Shown: positions 44,397 through 52,801, counted from the first letter of the stretch. The stretch is DNA of 64,000 nucleotides from Hyphomicrobium sp. MC1 (GCF_000253295.1 NC_015717.1:3658001-3722000), one strand, 5' to 3'. Translations and numbers: made by a program. The notes: generated from the sequence alone by a model not told the origin.

Positions 44397-45326
44397 CTAG
44401 GCCTTCCCGATATACGCGGCAAGCCGCGCAAGAGTCTGGTGGCCACCTTCGACAGCTCCGAACTTCGCCATGGCGGCGCGATGCTCGGCCGTTGCCATGA
44501 CGAGATGCAGCGTGACGCGGGTCTTTCCGCCTTCTGCTTCGAACGTGATCGTCTGTTTGAACGCAGACGCGGCATCGCTACCTTCGCCAGCGTCGTGATC
44601 GTAGGCGATGACCTCCGGCTCGCGGATCTCGGTGTAGCGGACGCGATTGGGATAGTCGGTACCGTCCGGTCCATGCATGGTGAAGAGCCACTGTCCGCCG
44701 GGACGGAAGTCCATTTCGTAGGTCGTCGTTCTAAAACCGTTCGGTCCCCACCAATGCCCGATGTGAGCGGGGTCCTTGAAGGCCGCGAAAACAAGCTCAC
44801 GCGGCGCATTCACGAGACGTGAAATGACGAACTCTCGGCCGCCGCGCAGCTTTTCCAAAAGGATCGCGAGCAGATTGAAGGCGCTCGTCCAGCCTTCAGC
44901 GTGGCCGTCGCGCGCGAGCGCTGACGTGAAGCCTTCCTGCAGGAACGTCATTTTGGTCTTGCCGTCGCCGACGTCATCAAAGGTCACGGTGATGGTCGTC
45001 TCAGGACCAGCCTGACAAGCGCCATCGAGCCACGCGTGAGTCATGACGATGCGCTTGCCTTCGACCATGTCCAGGTACTTGCCTCGAACGCAATGGTCGT
45101 CGCCGGCGGGCGAACGCATACGCGCGAAATAGTCTCCGCCTTTGCGGAAATCCGCTCTGGCTTCGGGGATCGTGAAGCCTTCGGGCGCGGACCACTGTCC
45201 GAGATGCTCCGGCGTCGTCCAGGCCTCATAGACAAGGGCGCGGGGCGCCGCGAATATCCGAACGATTTCGAGCCGCGCCGCGGATTCGGCCGCGACATCG
45301 GCCTTACTTGGTTTTCCTTGGGCCAC
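44397..45326 (-). CDS. Tandem SRPBCC (AHSA1-like) protein
   Basis: A 309-aa soluble protein with two START/Bet v1-like AHSA1 domains. The first begins LEIVRIFAAPRALVYEAWTTPEHLGQW (about 18-160) and the second begins EFVISRLVNAPRELVFAAFKDPAHIGHWW (about 165-305). Each forms a hydrophobic ligand pocket; ligands are unknown. Start GTG 45326 lies inside the 3' end of the ArsR gene (23-nt overlap). The two genes form the common ArsR-SRPBCC module. Confidence 0.9.
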   Translation of the reverse strand: MAQGKPSKADVAAESAARLEIVRIFAAPRALVYEAWTTPEHLGQWSAPEGFTIPEARADFRKGGDYFARMRSPAGDDHCVRGKYLDMVEGKRIVMTHAWLDGACQAGPETTITVTFDDVGDGKTKMTFLQEGFTSALARDGHAEGWTSAFNLLAILLEKLRGGREFVISRLVNAPRELVFAAFKDPAHIGHWWGPNGFRTTTYEMDFRPGGQWLFTMHGPDGTDYPNRVRYTEIREPEVIAYDHDAGEGSDAASAFKQTITFEAEGGKTRVTLHLVMATAEHRAAMAKFGAVEGGHQTLARLAAYIGKA

Positions 45327-45660
45327 GCTTTTTCTCCTTCGCCTGCAACACGCGCAGATACTCGTCCAACCGATCGAAGCTCTGCTCCCAGAATTTGCGG
45401 TAATGCTCGACCCAGTCGTCCACCTCCTTCAATGGCGCCGGATCGAGACGGCATGGACGCCATTGCGCTTCGCGGCCACGCACGATGAGGCCCGCACGCT
45501 CGAGCACCTTCAAATGTTTTGAGATGGCCGGGAGGCTTATGTCGAATGGCTCGGCGAGAGCCGTGACGGATGTCTCGCCGAGCGCAAGACGCGCGAGAAT
45601 CGCACGCCGCGTCGGATCGGCCAGGGCTGCAAACGTTTCGCTCAATCGGTCGTCGGGCAT
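45304..45660 (-). CDS. ArsR-family HTH repressor
   Basis: A 118-aa winged-helix regulator: ETFAALADPTRRAILARLA, then the recognition helix in ISLPAISKHLKVLERAGLI and the wing VRGREAQWRPCRLD. It lacks the metal-binding CxC of ArsR proper and fits the non-metal subgroup paired with SRPBCC proteins. ATG 45660 lies 3 nt from a 10-bp inverted repeat that is probably its own operator. Co-transcribed with the tandem SRPBCC gene. Confidence 0.92.
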   Translation of the reverse strand: MPDDRLSETFAALADPTRRAILARLALGETSVTALAEPFDISLPAISKHLKVLERAGLIVRGREAQWRPCRLDPAPLKEVDDWVEHYRKFWEQSFDRLDEYLRVLQAKEKKRGPRKTK

Positions 45661-45662
45661 TT

Positions 45663-45698
45663 ATTTAGCCAATTCGTTAAATAACCATTTGGCTAAAT
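45663..45698. promoter_or_regulatory. Likely ArsR autoregulatory operator
   Basis: Perfect 10-bp inverted repeat ATTTAGCCAA (45663-45672) and TTGGCTAAAT (45689-45698) separated by 16 bp, touching the ArsR start codon. Confidence 0.75.
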
Positions 45699-45853
45699 AC
45701 AGAGAGCGCATGCGAGCGTCAAGCGTCGCGTTGCGCCCTCTTGCAAGGACGGCGCTGCTATTGCGCTGCGAACAAGCTTGTATGGGTCCAGGCTCGCACA
45801 GGAATGAAAGAGGCTGGATCAGCGCTGAGCGGGAAATATCTGCAAAAATATAA

Positions 45854-45887
45854 AAGCCCCGCCCGGCTGTCGCCGGTGGCAGGGCTT
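45854..45887 (-). terminator. Rho-independent terminator of the DUF465 gene
   Basis: Stem AAGCCC...GGGCTT with inner GCC/GGC pairs around TGTC. On the minus strand it is followed by TTTTATATTTTT. Confidence 0.85.
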
Positions 45888-45917
45888 AGACCATGAATTC
45901 GATTTTTGGTTCCTGAG

Positions 45918-46094
45918 CTAGTGGCGCGTCTCTCTACGCAGCCGCTCGATTTCGTCTTTGAGTTTCAGCTTTTCTTGCTTCAACCTGCGGACTTCGATGT
46001 CGTCCGAACCTGGGCTGACTGCTACCTGATTGATTTTTTGTTCGAGTGCCCGGTGCTTCTCTGCGAGTTCCGCGAGATGAGCCGTGATCGTCAT
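45918..46094 (-). CDS. YdcH/DUF465 small coiled-coil protein (first)
   Basis: A 58-aa protein starting MTITAHLAELAEKHRALE at ATG 46094 with GGAGG 6 nt upstream. The whole length is a heptad-like helical hairpin (KHRALEQKI..., DDIEVRRLKQEKLKLKDEIERL), the DUF465/YdcH pattern. Function unknown. It is divergent from a second DUF465 gene. A terminator follows. Confidence 0.85.
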   Translation of the reverse strand: MTITAHLAELAEKHRALEQKINQVAVSPGSDDIEVRRLKQEKLKLKDEIERLRRETRH

Positions 46095-46351
46095 CAGTTG
46101 CCTCCTATGGAGATTGCCGACGTTGAAATCGTGCCACACGTTTCTCACGTTGTCCAACGCGTCTTAGGTCTGAGCTTGGATGTTTGATTTTTGTTACGGT
46201 TGCCGTCATAGCTGCGGCTATTAGTGATTCGTAAAATAAATTCAGACGATTAGAAAGGTCGCCCAGGTTCGCGCTTTGGAAGGCTTGCCAGACGTGAGGC
46301 AATCGCCCAAAAGCGACGGACAGTCGATCCGGGTAGCGACAGGGAATAGGC

Positions 46352-46558
46352 ATGGAGCGACGCGACGAACGCGAGCTCAGGGAACAGTTGGTCACGTTGC
46401 GCGCCGAGCATCGCGAGCTCGACGCCGAAATCGCTGCCCTTGAAGGTAACCCTTCGGCTGACCAACTTCTTATCAAGCGGCTGAAAAAGAAGAAGCTCGT
46501 CCTGAAAGATCGGATAACCCAGATCGAGGATAAGCTCCTTCCCGATATTATTGCGTGA
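46352..46558 (+). CDS. YdcH/DUF465 small coiled-coil protein (second)
   Basis: A 68-aa protein with the same fold as its divergent neighbour: LRAEHRELDAEIAALEG then DQLLIKRLKKKKLVLKDRITQIED. The pattern matches at ExxHxxLD and LKKxKLxLKDxI. It begins MERRDERELREQ at ATG 46352. It is 49 nt before the exonuclease gene, possibly co-transcribed. Function unknown. Confidence 0.8.
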   Translation: MERRDERELREQLVTLRAEHRELDAEIAALEGNPSADQLLIKRLKKKKLVLKDRITQIEDKLLPDIIA

Positions 46559-46607
46559 ACGACGTTTCACGCTAGGCTGCTTTGCAGTTCCGCGCGTTTA
46601 GTAGTTC

Positions 46608-47627
46608 ATGACCTCGCCCTCACCTGCCGTCGATACTTGGCTTTATCCGGTCGGATCCGGAATTTATTGCGAACCTGGCGATTTTTATATCGACCCCGGC
46701 CGGGCGGTCGATCGCGCCATCATTACGCACGGCCATAGCGATCACGCGCGCTCCGGGCATCGCGCCGTTCTGGCGACGGCTGAAACCATTGCCATCATGA
46801 AGGTGCGCTACGGCGAGGATTGCGCCGGCTCGTTCCAGGCTTTGGCGCTTGGCGAGACAATCTCGATCAACGGCGTCCGCGTGCGCCTTGCCCCGGCTGG
46901 TCACATTCTCGGCTCAGCGCAGGTCGTGATCGAATGGGCTGGGCGGCGGGCGGTGATCTCGGGTGACTATAAACGCTCCAGCGATCCTACGTGTACACCG
47001 TTCGAACTCGTCCCTTGCGATGTGTTCGTGACCGAAGCGACGTTCGCGCTGCCCGTATTCCGGCATGAGAAGGCCGCGCACGAAGCGCAGAAGCTGCTGG
47101 CATCGCTCGCAGCCGAGCCCGACCGCACGCATCTTGTCGGCGCCTATAACCTTGGCAAAACCCAACGCATGATCCGCGTCGTTCGCGATCAGGGCTACGA
47201 CAAGCCGATCTATCTGCACGGCGCGGTCGCGTCGCTGACGGAGCTTTATCAGAAGCTCGGCATCGATCTCGGCGACCTTCAACTTGTATCGGAGACAGAC
47301 GCGAAAGCGATCCGCGGCGGCATCGTGATGTGCCCGCCGTCCGCTCTTGGCGATCGCTGGTCGCGCCGGTTCGGCGATCCGGTGATGGCGTTCGCGAGCG
47401 GATGGATGCGCGTGCGCGGACGCGGGCGTCAGCATGGTGTCGAGCTGCCGCTTGTCGTGTCTGATCATGTCGATTGGCCGGAGTTGATCCAGACGATCAT
47501 CGAAACGGAGGCGGAAGATATTTGGGTGACGCACGGGCGCGAAGACGCGCTGGTGCATTATCTCGGCTCCATCGGACGCAAAGCGCGCGCGTTGGCGCTC
47601 GTCGGATACGGCGAGGAGGCGGAATAG
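46608..47627 (+). CDS. Ligase-associated DNA exonuclease (metallo-beta-lactamase/CPSF type)
   Basis: A 339-aa MBL-fold nuclease. The metal motif is THGHSDHARSGH (HxHxDH) near 40-51, with PAGHILGSAQVVIEW, ISGDYKRSSDP and SDHVDWPEL downstream, which together identify the ligase-associated exonuclease family. It is followed 2 nt later by an ATP-dependent DNA ligase with GAGGAGG inside its own 3' end as the ribosome site. The pair belongs to a repair module acting on DNA ends. Confidence 0.93.
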   Translation: MTSPSPAVDTWLYPVGSGIYCEPGDFYIDPGRAVDRAIITHGHSDHARSGHRAVLATAETIAIMKVRYGEDCAGSFQALALGETISINGVRVRLAPAGHILGSAQVVIEWAGRRAVISGDYKRSSDPTCTPFELVPCDVFVTEATFALPVFRHEKAAHEAQKLLASLAAEPDRTHLVGAYNLGKTQRMIRVVRDQGYDKPIYLHGAVASLTELYQKLGIDLGDLQLVSETDAKAIRGGIVMCPPSALGDRWSRRFGDPVMAFASGWMRVRGRGRQHGVELPLVVSDHVDWPELIQTIIETEAEDIWVTHGREDALVHYLGSIGRKARALALVGYGEEAE

Positions 47628-47629
47628 CG

Positions 47630-49681
47630 ATGCGCGTATTCGCCCGTCTGCTCGATAGTCTTGTCTATACGCAGAGCCGCAATCGCAAAGTCGCGCTGCT
47701 TGGCCATTACTTTCGAACGGCGCCTGATCCCGATCGCGGCTGGGCGCTCGCGGCGCTGACGGACGGCGTGCCGATCCGCATTCCGCTGCGGCGCATGTTG
47801 AGCGATCTCGTCTCGCGTTTCGTCGATCCAGTGCTTTATCGGCTATCGCGCGACTACGTCGGCGACACGGCGGAGACGGTGTCGCTGCTCTGGCCGGACG
47901 ATCGGGTTGTCGTTGCGACGCCGGACGTTGCGGAGGCTGCCGAAACCCAAGATGACGTGCCGGAAAAGCCGAAGCAGCTTGTTCTGGATCTCACCCCCAC
48001 CGCTCGTCAGTCCCCCACCGCTCGTTTGACCCCCACCGCTCGTTTGACCCCCACCGCTCGTTTGACCCCCACCGCTCGTTTGACCCCCACCCCTAGCCCC
48101 TCCCCGCAAGGGGGAGGGGAATCGTTCACTTCTCCCTCGCCCCGCGTGCGGGAAGAGGGCTGGGGTGAGGGGCAGCCGTGGCCGAATGTTTCCGCGCCTC
48201 GGCCTCTCCCCGTGGAGGAAGGAGAGAGTGACAACGGGAACTCTCACCTGCCCTCCACGATGGGCGTTCCCACTTCTCCCCTCCCCTTGACGGGGAGGGG
48301 TCGGGGGTGGGGTGAAGCGGGACATAACTCAGGCGAGCCGCCGGAGCTTGCGCTTGGCGCGGTCATCGAGGCGATGGCAGATGGGACGACGGCACAGCGC
48401 ACCGAGCGGCTTGGCCATCTGCTCGATCAACTCGATGCAACTGGACGTTGGGCGCTCCTGAAACTCATCGGCGGGGCTCCGCGCGTCGGCGTGTCTGCAC
48501 GACTGGCGCGGACGGCGCTGGCGGAATGCTACGGTCGCGATGTCTCAGAGATCGAAGAGATCTGGCACGCGCTGACGCCACCCTATCTCGATCTCTTCCA
48601 ATGGCTCGACGGCAAAGCCGAGCGGCCCGATCCTGGCTCAAAGCCCGTCTTCCGGCCGGTCATGCTTGCGCATCCGATCGAGGAAGAAGATTGGCCGCGG
48701 CTTTCGCCGGAAGATTTTTCGGCGGAATGGAAGTGGGACGGCATTCGCGTGCAGATCGCGGCGCGTGGCGGCGAGGTGAAAATGTTCTCGCGCCAGGGCG
48801 ATGACATCTCTGGCGCGTTTCCCGAAATTCGCAGCGCCTTTCATGGGCACGATTGCGTCGTCGATGGCGAGTTGCTCGTCATGCGCGAGGGCGAGATCGC
48901 GCCGTTCAACGACTTGCAGCAGCGTCTCAACCGCAAGACCGTGACGGCGAAGATGATGCAGATGTATCCGCCGCATGTGCGGCTCTACGATCTGTTATTC
49001 GATGGAGCGGAAGACTTGCGCGGGCTGTCGTTTGAAGACCGGCGCGCACGGCTCGAAGCGTGGCACGCGAAGCATCATCCGCGGCTGACGGATATTTCGG
49101 CGCTCGTTGCATTCAAGACGTTTGAAGAGCTGGGCGAGTTGTGGGCGTCGGCGCGAGCGGAAGGCATCGAGGGCCTGATGCTGAAGCGGCGCGCGAGCGT
49201 TTATCAGGCAGGCCGCGTCAAAGGCGAATGGTTCAAGTGGAAGCGCGCGGCGCTAACGCTCGACTGCGTGCTGATGTACGCGCAGCGCGGCTCGGGCAAA
49301 CGTTCGTCGTACTATTCCGATTACACGTTCGGCGTCTGGAAGACCGACGACAACGGCGAGAAGCAGCTCGTTCCGGTCGGCAAAGCCTATTCGGGATTTA
49401 CCGACGAAGAACTGCTCGAACTCGACAAATGGATCAGGGGGCACACAACGGAGGCGTTCGGGCCGGTGCGCGCCGTCGAGCCGGAGCTTGTGTTCGAAGT
49501 GGCGTTCGATGCCGTGCAGCCGTCGACGCGGCACAAGTCAGGCGTCGCGATGCGGTTCCCACGCATTCACCGCATCCGCTGGGACAAGCCCGCGGCCGAA
49601 GCCGACACTCTGGAAAGTGTTCTGCGGTTGATCGGGGGCGCGACGGCCGCAACGACTGCGGAGCAATCACGTCTCGCGTAA
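47630..49681 (+). CDS. ATP-dependent DNA ligase with repeat-derived insertion
   Basis: A 683-aa cis-partner of the exonuclease. The N-terminal domain is MRVFARLLDSLVYTQSRN... to about 115 and resumes at about 232 (ELALGAVIEAMADGTTAQRTERL). The adenylation domain has the catalytic Lys368 in EWKWDGIRVQI (KxDG), DGELLVMREGE, and EGLMLKRRASVYQAG. The OB domain has WFKWKRAALTLDCVLMYAQRGSG and EPELVFEVAFD. Between residues about 122 and 231 lies an in-frame low-complexity insertion made of 18-bp tandem repeats and REP-like palindromes. Without it the length (about 570) fits the family. Confidence 0.92.
   Translation: MRVFARLLDSLVYTQSRNRKVALLGHYFRTAPDPDRGWALAALTDGVPIRIPLRRMLSDLVSRFVDPVLYRLSRDYVGDTAETVSLLWPDDRVVVATPDVAEAAETQDDVPEKPKQLVLDLTPTARQSPTARLTPTARLTPTARLTPTARLTPTPSPSPQGGGESFTSPSPRVREEGWGEGQPWPNVSAPRPLPVEEGESDNGNSHLPSTMGVPTSPLPLTGRGRGWGEAGHNSGEPPELALGAVIEAMADGTTAQRTERLGHLLDQLDATGRWALLKLIGGAPRVGVSARLARTALAECYGRDVSEIEEIWHALTPPYLDLFQWLDGKAERPDPGSKPVFRPVMLAHPIEEEDWPRLSPEDFSAEWKWDGIRVQIAARGGEVKMFSRQGDDISGAFPEIRSAFHGHDCVVDGELLVMREGEIAPFNDLQQRLNRKTVTAKMMQMYPPHVRLYDLLFDGAEDLRGLSFEDRRARLEAWHAKHHPRLTDISALVAFKTFEELGELWASARAEGIEGLMLKRRASVYQAGRVKGEWFKWKRAALTLDCVLMYAQRGSGKRSSYYSDYTFGVWKTDDNGEKQLVPVGKAYSGFTDEELLELDKWIRGHTTEAFGPVRAVEPELVFEVAFDAVQPSTRHKSGVAMRFPRIHRIRWDKPAAEADTLESVLRLIGGATAATTAEQSRLA
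47994..48101 (+). repeat. 18-bp tandem repeats inside the DNA ligase gene
   Basis: Five units of CCCCCACCGCTCGTTTGA (the first ends CAGT) and a truncated sixth. Units 2-5 are identical. They encode PTARLT repeats and keep the ligase frame. Confidence 0.95.
48080..48320. repeat. REP-like palindrome cluster inside the DNA ligase gene
   Basis: Bounded by inverted G/C-runs (CCCCTAGCCCCTCCCC at the left, GGGGAGGGGTCGGGGG at the right). Inside are CCCCTCCCC-GCAA-GGGGGAGGGG (about 48097-48119), a CCCGCGTGCGGG hairpin and CCCCTCCCCTTGACGGGG. The block resembles intergenic palindromic repeats of proteobacteria, here translated. Confidence 0.8.
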
Positions 49682-49704
49682 GTATTTGGGCGGCCCGATC
49701 CGCT

Positions 49705-49795
49705 CTGTCATGCCGACGGAGGTCGGCACCCAGACACGTGTCAGCAAAGGTGGTGCTCTGACTTGACTAGATCCCGGCCTGCGCCGGGATAACGG
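49705..49795. repeat. REPIN-like inverted REP doublet, copy 6
   Basis: Forward unit TGTCATGCCGACGGAGGTCG... and a reverse unit ending CTGCGCCGGGATAACGG, between the convergent ligase and sga genes. Confidence 0.88.
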
Positions 49796-49807
49796 CAATA
49801 AAATCGC

Positions 49808-49837
49808 TTCATCCTCGGCATGAAGCCGAGGATGACA
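49808..49837. repeat. Single type II REP unit
   Basis: TTCATCCTCGG-CATGAAG-CCGAGGATGA: a perfect hairpin, 13 nt after copy 6 of the other family. Confidence 0.8.
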
Positions 49838-49865
49838 TTTGTTCATGGCTGCGAGCGCCGGGCGC

Positions 49866-51077
49866 TTACTCTGCCGCCGCCTTAGCGGCTTCCGCAGGAT
49901 TGGCCGTCTCGGCGATGTAGCTCATCGCCGCTGCAACGCCACCCTTCTTGTGGGGCACGCCGGCCAACTCGAAGCCCATCTCGACGCCGGTCAGCGCGCC
50001 GAGCACCGTCAGCTCGTTGGTGTCACCGAGATGCGCGATGCGGAACGCCTTGCCAGCGATCTTGTTGAGACCGGTGCCGAGCGACATGTTGAAGTTGTCG
50101 AGCACAATCTTGCGATACGCATCGGCGTTATGGCCTTCGGGCATTTGCACCGTCGTGACGGCGGGCGAATAATACTTCGCGTCGCGGCACTGAATTTCAA
50201 AGCCCCAGGCGCGGACGGCGCGACGGGTTGCCTCTGCCAAACGGCGATGACGCGCGAAGACGTTTTCCAGGCCTTCCTCGTTGATCATGTCGATCGCTTC
50301 GGCGAGGCCGTAGAGCAGGCTCGTCGCCGGCGTGTACGGGAAGTAGCCCGTCGAATTCATCGACAGCATGTCGTCCCATGCGAAATAGGACTTCTTGAGC
50401 TGGGCGGTTTTCGACGCCTCAATGGCCTTGGCGCTGATCGCGGTGAACGACAGGCCCGGCGGCAGCATCATACCCTTCTGCGAACCGGACACCGTGACGT
50501 CGATGCCCCACTCGTCGTGGCGGATGTCGGCGGCGGCGAGCGAGGAGATCGCGTCGGCCATCAGCAGCGCGGGGTGGCCCGCGGCGTCGATCGCCTTGCG
50601 TACTTCATCGAGGCGCGTCAGACATCCGGTCGAGGTTTCGTTGTGGACCACGCAGACGGCTTTGATCTTCTTGTTCGTGTCTTCGCGCAGCCTCTTCTCA
50701 ATGGCGTTGGCATCGGCGCCAATGCGCCAGTCGGTCGAGATGACTTCCGTTTCAAGACCGAGCCGGCGCGCCATGGCTTCCCATAGCACGGCGAACTGCC
50801 CCGTCTCGCACATCAGCACCTTGTCGCCAGGCGACAGCGTGTTGCTGAGACCCGCTTCCCAGGCGCCCGAACCGGACGAGGGATAAATGATGACATGGCC
50901 CTGGGTCTTGAACAGCCCCTTGATGCCACCGAGCACGCGACGGCCAAGCTCACCGAACTCAAGGCCTCGGTGATCGAGAACCTGGCGCGCCATCGCGGCC
51001 AGAATCCGCTCCGGCACGGGCGTCGGGCCCGGAATCTGCAAAAAGTGGCGGCCGGGGCGGCGGTGGCTTGTCGACAT
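49866..51077 (-). CDS. sgaA: Serine-glyoxylate aminotransferase
   Basis: A PLP enzyme of the serine cycle that converts serine and glyoxylate to hydroxypyruvate and glycine. It is 403 aa from ATG 51077 with GAGGAC about 11 nt upstream. Motifs: PGPTPVPERIL at the N terminus, YPSSGSGAWEAGLSN, HNETSTGCLTRLDEV, and the PLP lysine Lys201 in SGSQKGMMLPPGL. The downstream partner enzyme hydroxypyruvate reductase is encoded about 1.8 kb away on the same strand. The alanine-glyoxylate aminotransferase family is the alternative name; the context favours the serine cycle. Confidence 0.93.
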   Translation of the reverse strand: MSTSHRRPGRHFLQIPGPTPVPERILAAMARQVLDHRGLEFGELGRRVLGGIKGLFKTQGHVIIYPSSGSGAWEAGLSNTLSPGDKVLMCETGQFAVLWEAMARRLGLETEVISTDWRIGADANAIEKRLREDTNKKIKAVCVVHNETSTGCLTRLDEVRKAIDAAGHPALLMADAISSLAAADIRHDEWGIDVTVSGSQKGMMLPPGLSFTAISAKAIEASKTAQLKKSYFAWDDMLSMNSTGYFPYTPATSLLYGLAEAIDMINEEGLENVFARHRRLAEATRRAVRAWGFEIQCRDAKYYSPAVTTVQMPEGHNADAYRKIVLDNFNMSLGTGLNKIAGKAFRIAHLGDTNELTVLGALTGVEMGFELAGVPHKKGGVAAAMSYIAETANPAEAAKAAAE

Positions 51078-51318
51078 TCGCGTAGTCCTCAAAGGGTATT
51101 ATTATTGTTCGTCTCCGCGGGTGTCCTAGTACCGAACCGTTCCGGATACAATTGGCCCGAAGACCGATTTTCGCGCCTGTACTGCGCATTTTGTCCTGGT
51201 GACTGTTTGAACAGGAAAAAATGGTTCTTTCCCGTAATAACAAGCACGTCGGAAGCGCGCCACTTGCATCGAAGCGCTGGTGGGCGCATGTCACCCGGAC
51301 ATGGGGCGAAATACTGAA

Positions 51319-52668
51319 ATGTATGCAAGTGAACCAGGCAGTCTTGTCCGTCTGACGGCGGTCGAGGCGCAAAAAGCGCTCACCGCAGGCGATCTGACAT
51401 CGGAAGAGCTTGTCGGCGCTTGTCTGAAGCGGATTGCCGACCGCGAGCCGGAAATCGGTGCGTGGGCGCATCTCAATAGCGCCGCTGCGCTGGCGGCGGC
51501 CCGTACGAGCGACCAACGGCGGGCGCGCGGCGAGCCGTTGGGGGCGCTGGAAGGCATCCCGGTCGGCGTCAAGGACATCATCGACACCAAGGACTTCCCG
51601 ACAGAGCTTGGCTCTGAGATTTTCGCAGGCCGTCAGCCGACTGAGGATGCTTTCGTCGTCTCCGAACTGAAGGCTGCGGGGGCGATTATTCTCGGCAAGA
51701 CGGTGACGACGGAATTCGCGTTCTTCGGTCCGGGCAAAACGCGCAATCCGCTCGATTTCGAACGAACGCCGGGCGGCTCGTCGTCCGGATCGGCCGCTGC
51801 CGTTGCCGACTTTCAGGTGCCGATTGCGCTCGGCACGCAGACGGCTGGGTCGATCATCAGGCCCGCATCCTATTGCGGCGTCATCGGCTACAAACCAACG
51901 TTCGGATACGTGTCGCGCACCGGCGTTCTCGAACAGTCGCCGCCGCTCGACACGATCGGCGGCTATGCGCGCTCGATCGACGACTTGGCGCTGCTGATCG
52001 ACTGCATCAGCGGTTTCGATACGGTTGACCGCGATATGATCGGCCATGATCCGCAGTTGATGTCGGCGATGCAAAACGCGAAATCGCGGGCGCCGCGACG
52101 GCTGGCGTTCATCAAGTCGCCGGTTTGGGCGCAGGGCGACGACAAGATGCGTGCGGCGATCGAATTGTTCGCGTCGACTTTCCGAGATATCGAGGTCACC
52201 GAAACGGAATTGCCTGCGGGCTTCGATCACATCATCCGCTTGCAGCAGATCGTGCAGTTCTCGGATATCGCGCGCAACTACGGGCCGATCGCCGATGCGC
52301 ATCCTGACCGCGTGTCAGGGAAGCTCAAGGAAGTGATCGCCGAGGGACGGTCGTTCTCTGCGACAAGCTACGACGACGCGCGCAGCAAGCAGGAAACTCT
52401 GTGCGAGGCGCTGCGACCGATCTTCGTCCACAACGACGCCATCCTGACACCTGCAGCCCCCGGCATCGCGCCGGCAGGACTGCAGAGCACGGGCAGCCCA
52501 ATGTTCAACGGCCTGTGGACCTATCTCAAGCTGCCGTGCATCTCGCTACCGCTGCTGACCGTCGATGCGATGCCTCTTGGCGTGCAACTCGTCGGCGCGC
52601 GCGGGGACAGCGGACGCCTGCTCGGCGTTGCGTCGTGGATGATGAAAGAGCGCGGGCGGAGAACGTAG
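51319..52668 (+). CDS. Amidase signature enzyme
   Basis: A 449-aa amidase-signature hydrolase. The Ser-cisSer-Lys triad is visible: Lys in PVGVKDIIDT (about residue 86), Ser in ERTPGGSSSGSAAAVA, and nucleophile Ser in GTQTAGSIIRPAS. GatA is unlikely, since gatC/gatB are absent and the C terminus is short. The substrate (an amide, urea or carbamoyl compound) cannot be read. It lies on the plus strand between sgaA and hprA, which are on the minus strand, and 241 nt from sgaA. ATG 51319 or 51301 are both possible. Confidence 0.87.
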   Translation: MYASEPGSLVRLTAVEAQKALTAGDLTSEELVGACLKRIADREPEIGAWAHLNSAAALAAARTSDQRRARGEPLGALEGIPVGVKDIIDTKDFPTELGSEIFAGRQPTEDAFVVSELKAAGAIILGKTVTTEFAFFGPGKTRNPLDFERTPGGSSSGSAAAVADFQVPIALGTQTAGSIIRPASYCGVIGYKPTFGYVSRTGVLEQSPPLDTIGGYARSIDDLALLIDCISGFDTVDRDMIGHDPQLMSAMQNAKSRAPRRLAFIKSPVWAQGDDKMRAAIELFASTFRDIEVTETELPAGFDHIIRLQQIVQFSDIARNYGPIADAHPDRVSGKLKEVIAEGRSFSATSYDDARSKQETLCEALRPIFVHNDAILTPAAPGIAPAGLQSTGSPMFNGLWTYLKLPCISLPLLTVDAMPLGVQLVGARGDSGRLLGVASWMMKERGRRT

Positions 52669-52710
52669 GCGAACTGCTCGCGAAAATTGCCGCGCCGGTT
52701 TCGTCCTCTG

Positions 52711-52801
52711 TCGTCATCTCGGTGCAGGCCGGGATCCAGCCAACCCGATACACCGCGTATGTTGATCGTTGTCTGGGTGCCGACCTCCGTCGGCATGACG
52801 G
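52711..52801. repeat. REPIN-like inverted REP doublet, copy 7
   Basis: Forward unit CGTCATCTCGGTGCAGGCCG... faces a reverse unit ending TCCGTCGGCATGACG, between the convergent amidase and hprA. Confidence 0.88.

Noticed and set aside
47994..48101. Possible CRISPR array
   Set aside because: The 18-bp units are directly adjacent without spacers and lie in frame inside a gene, so they are simple tandem repeats.
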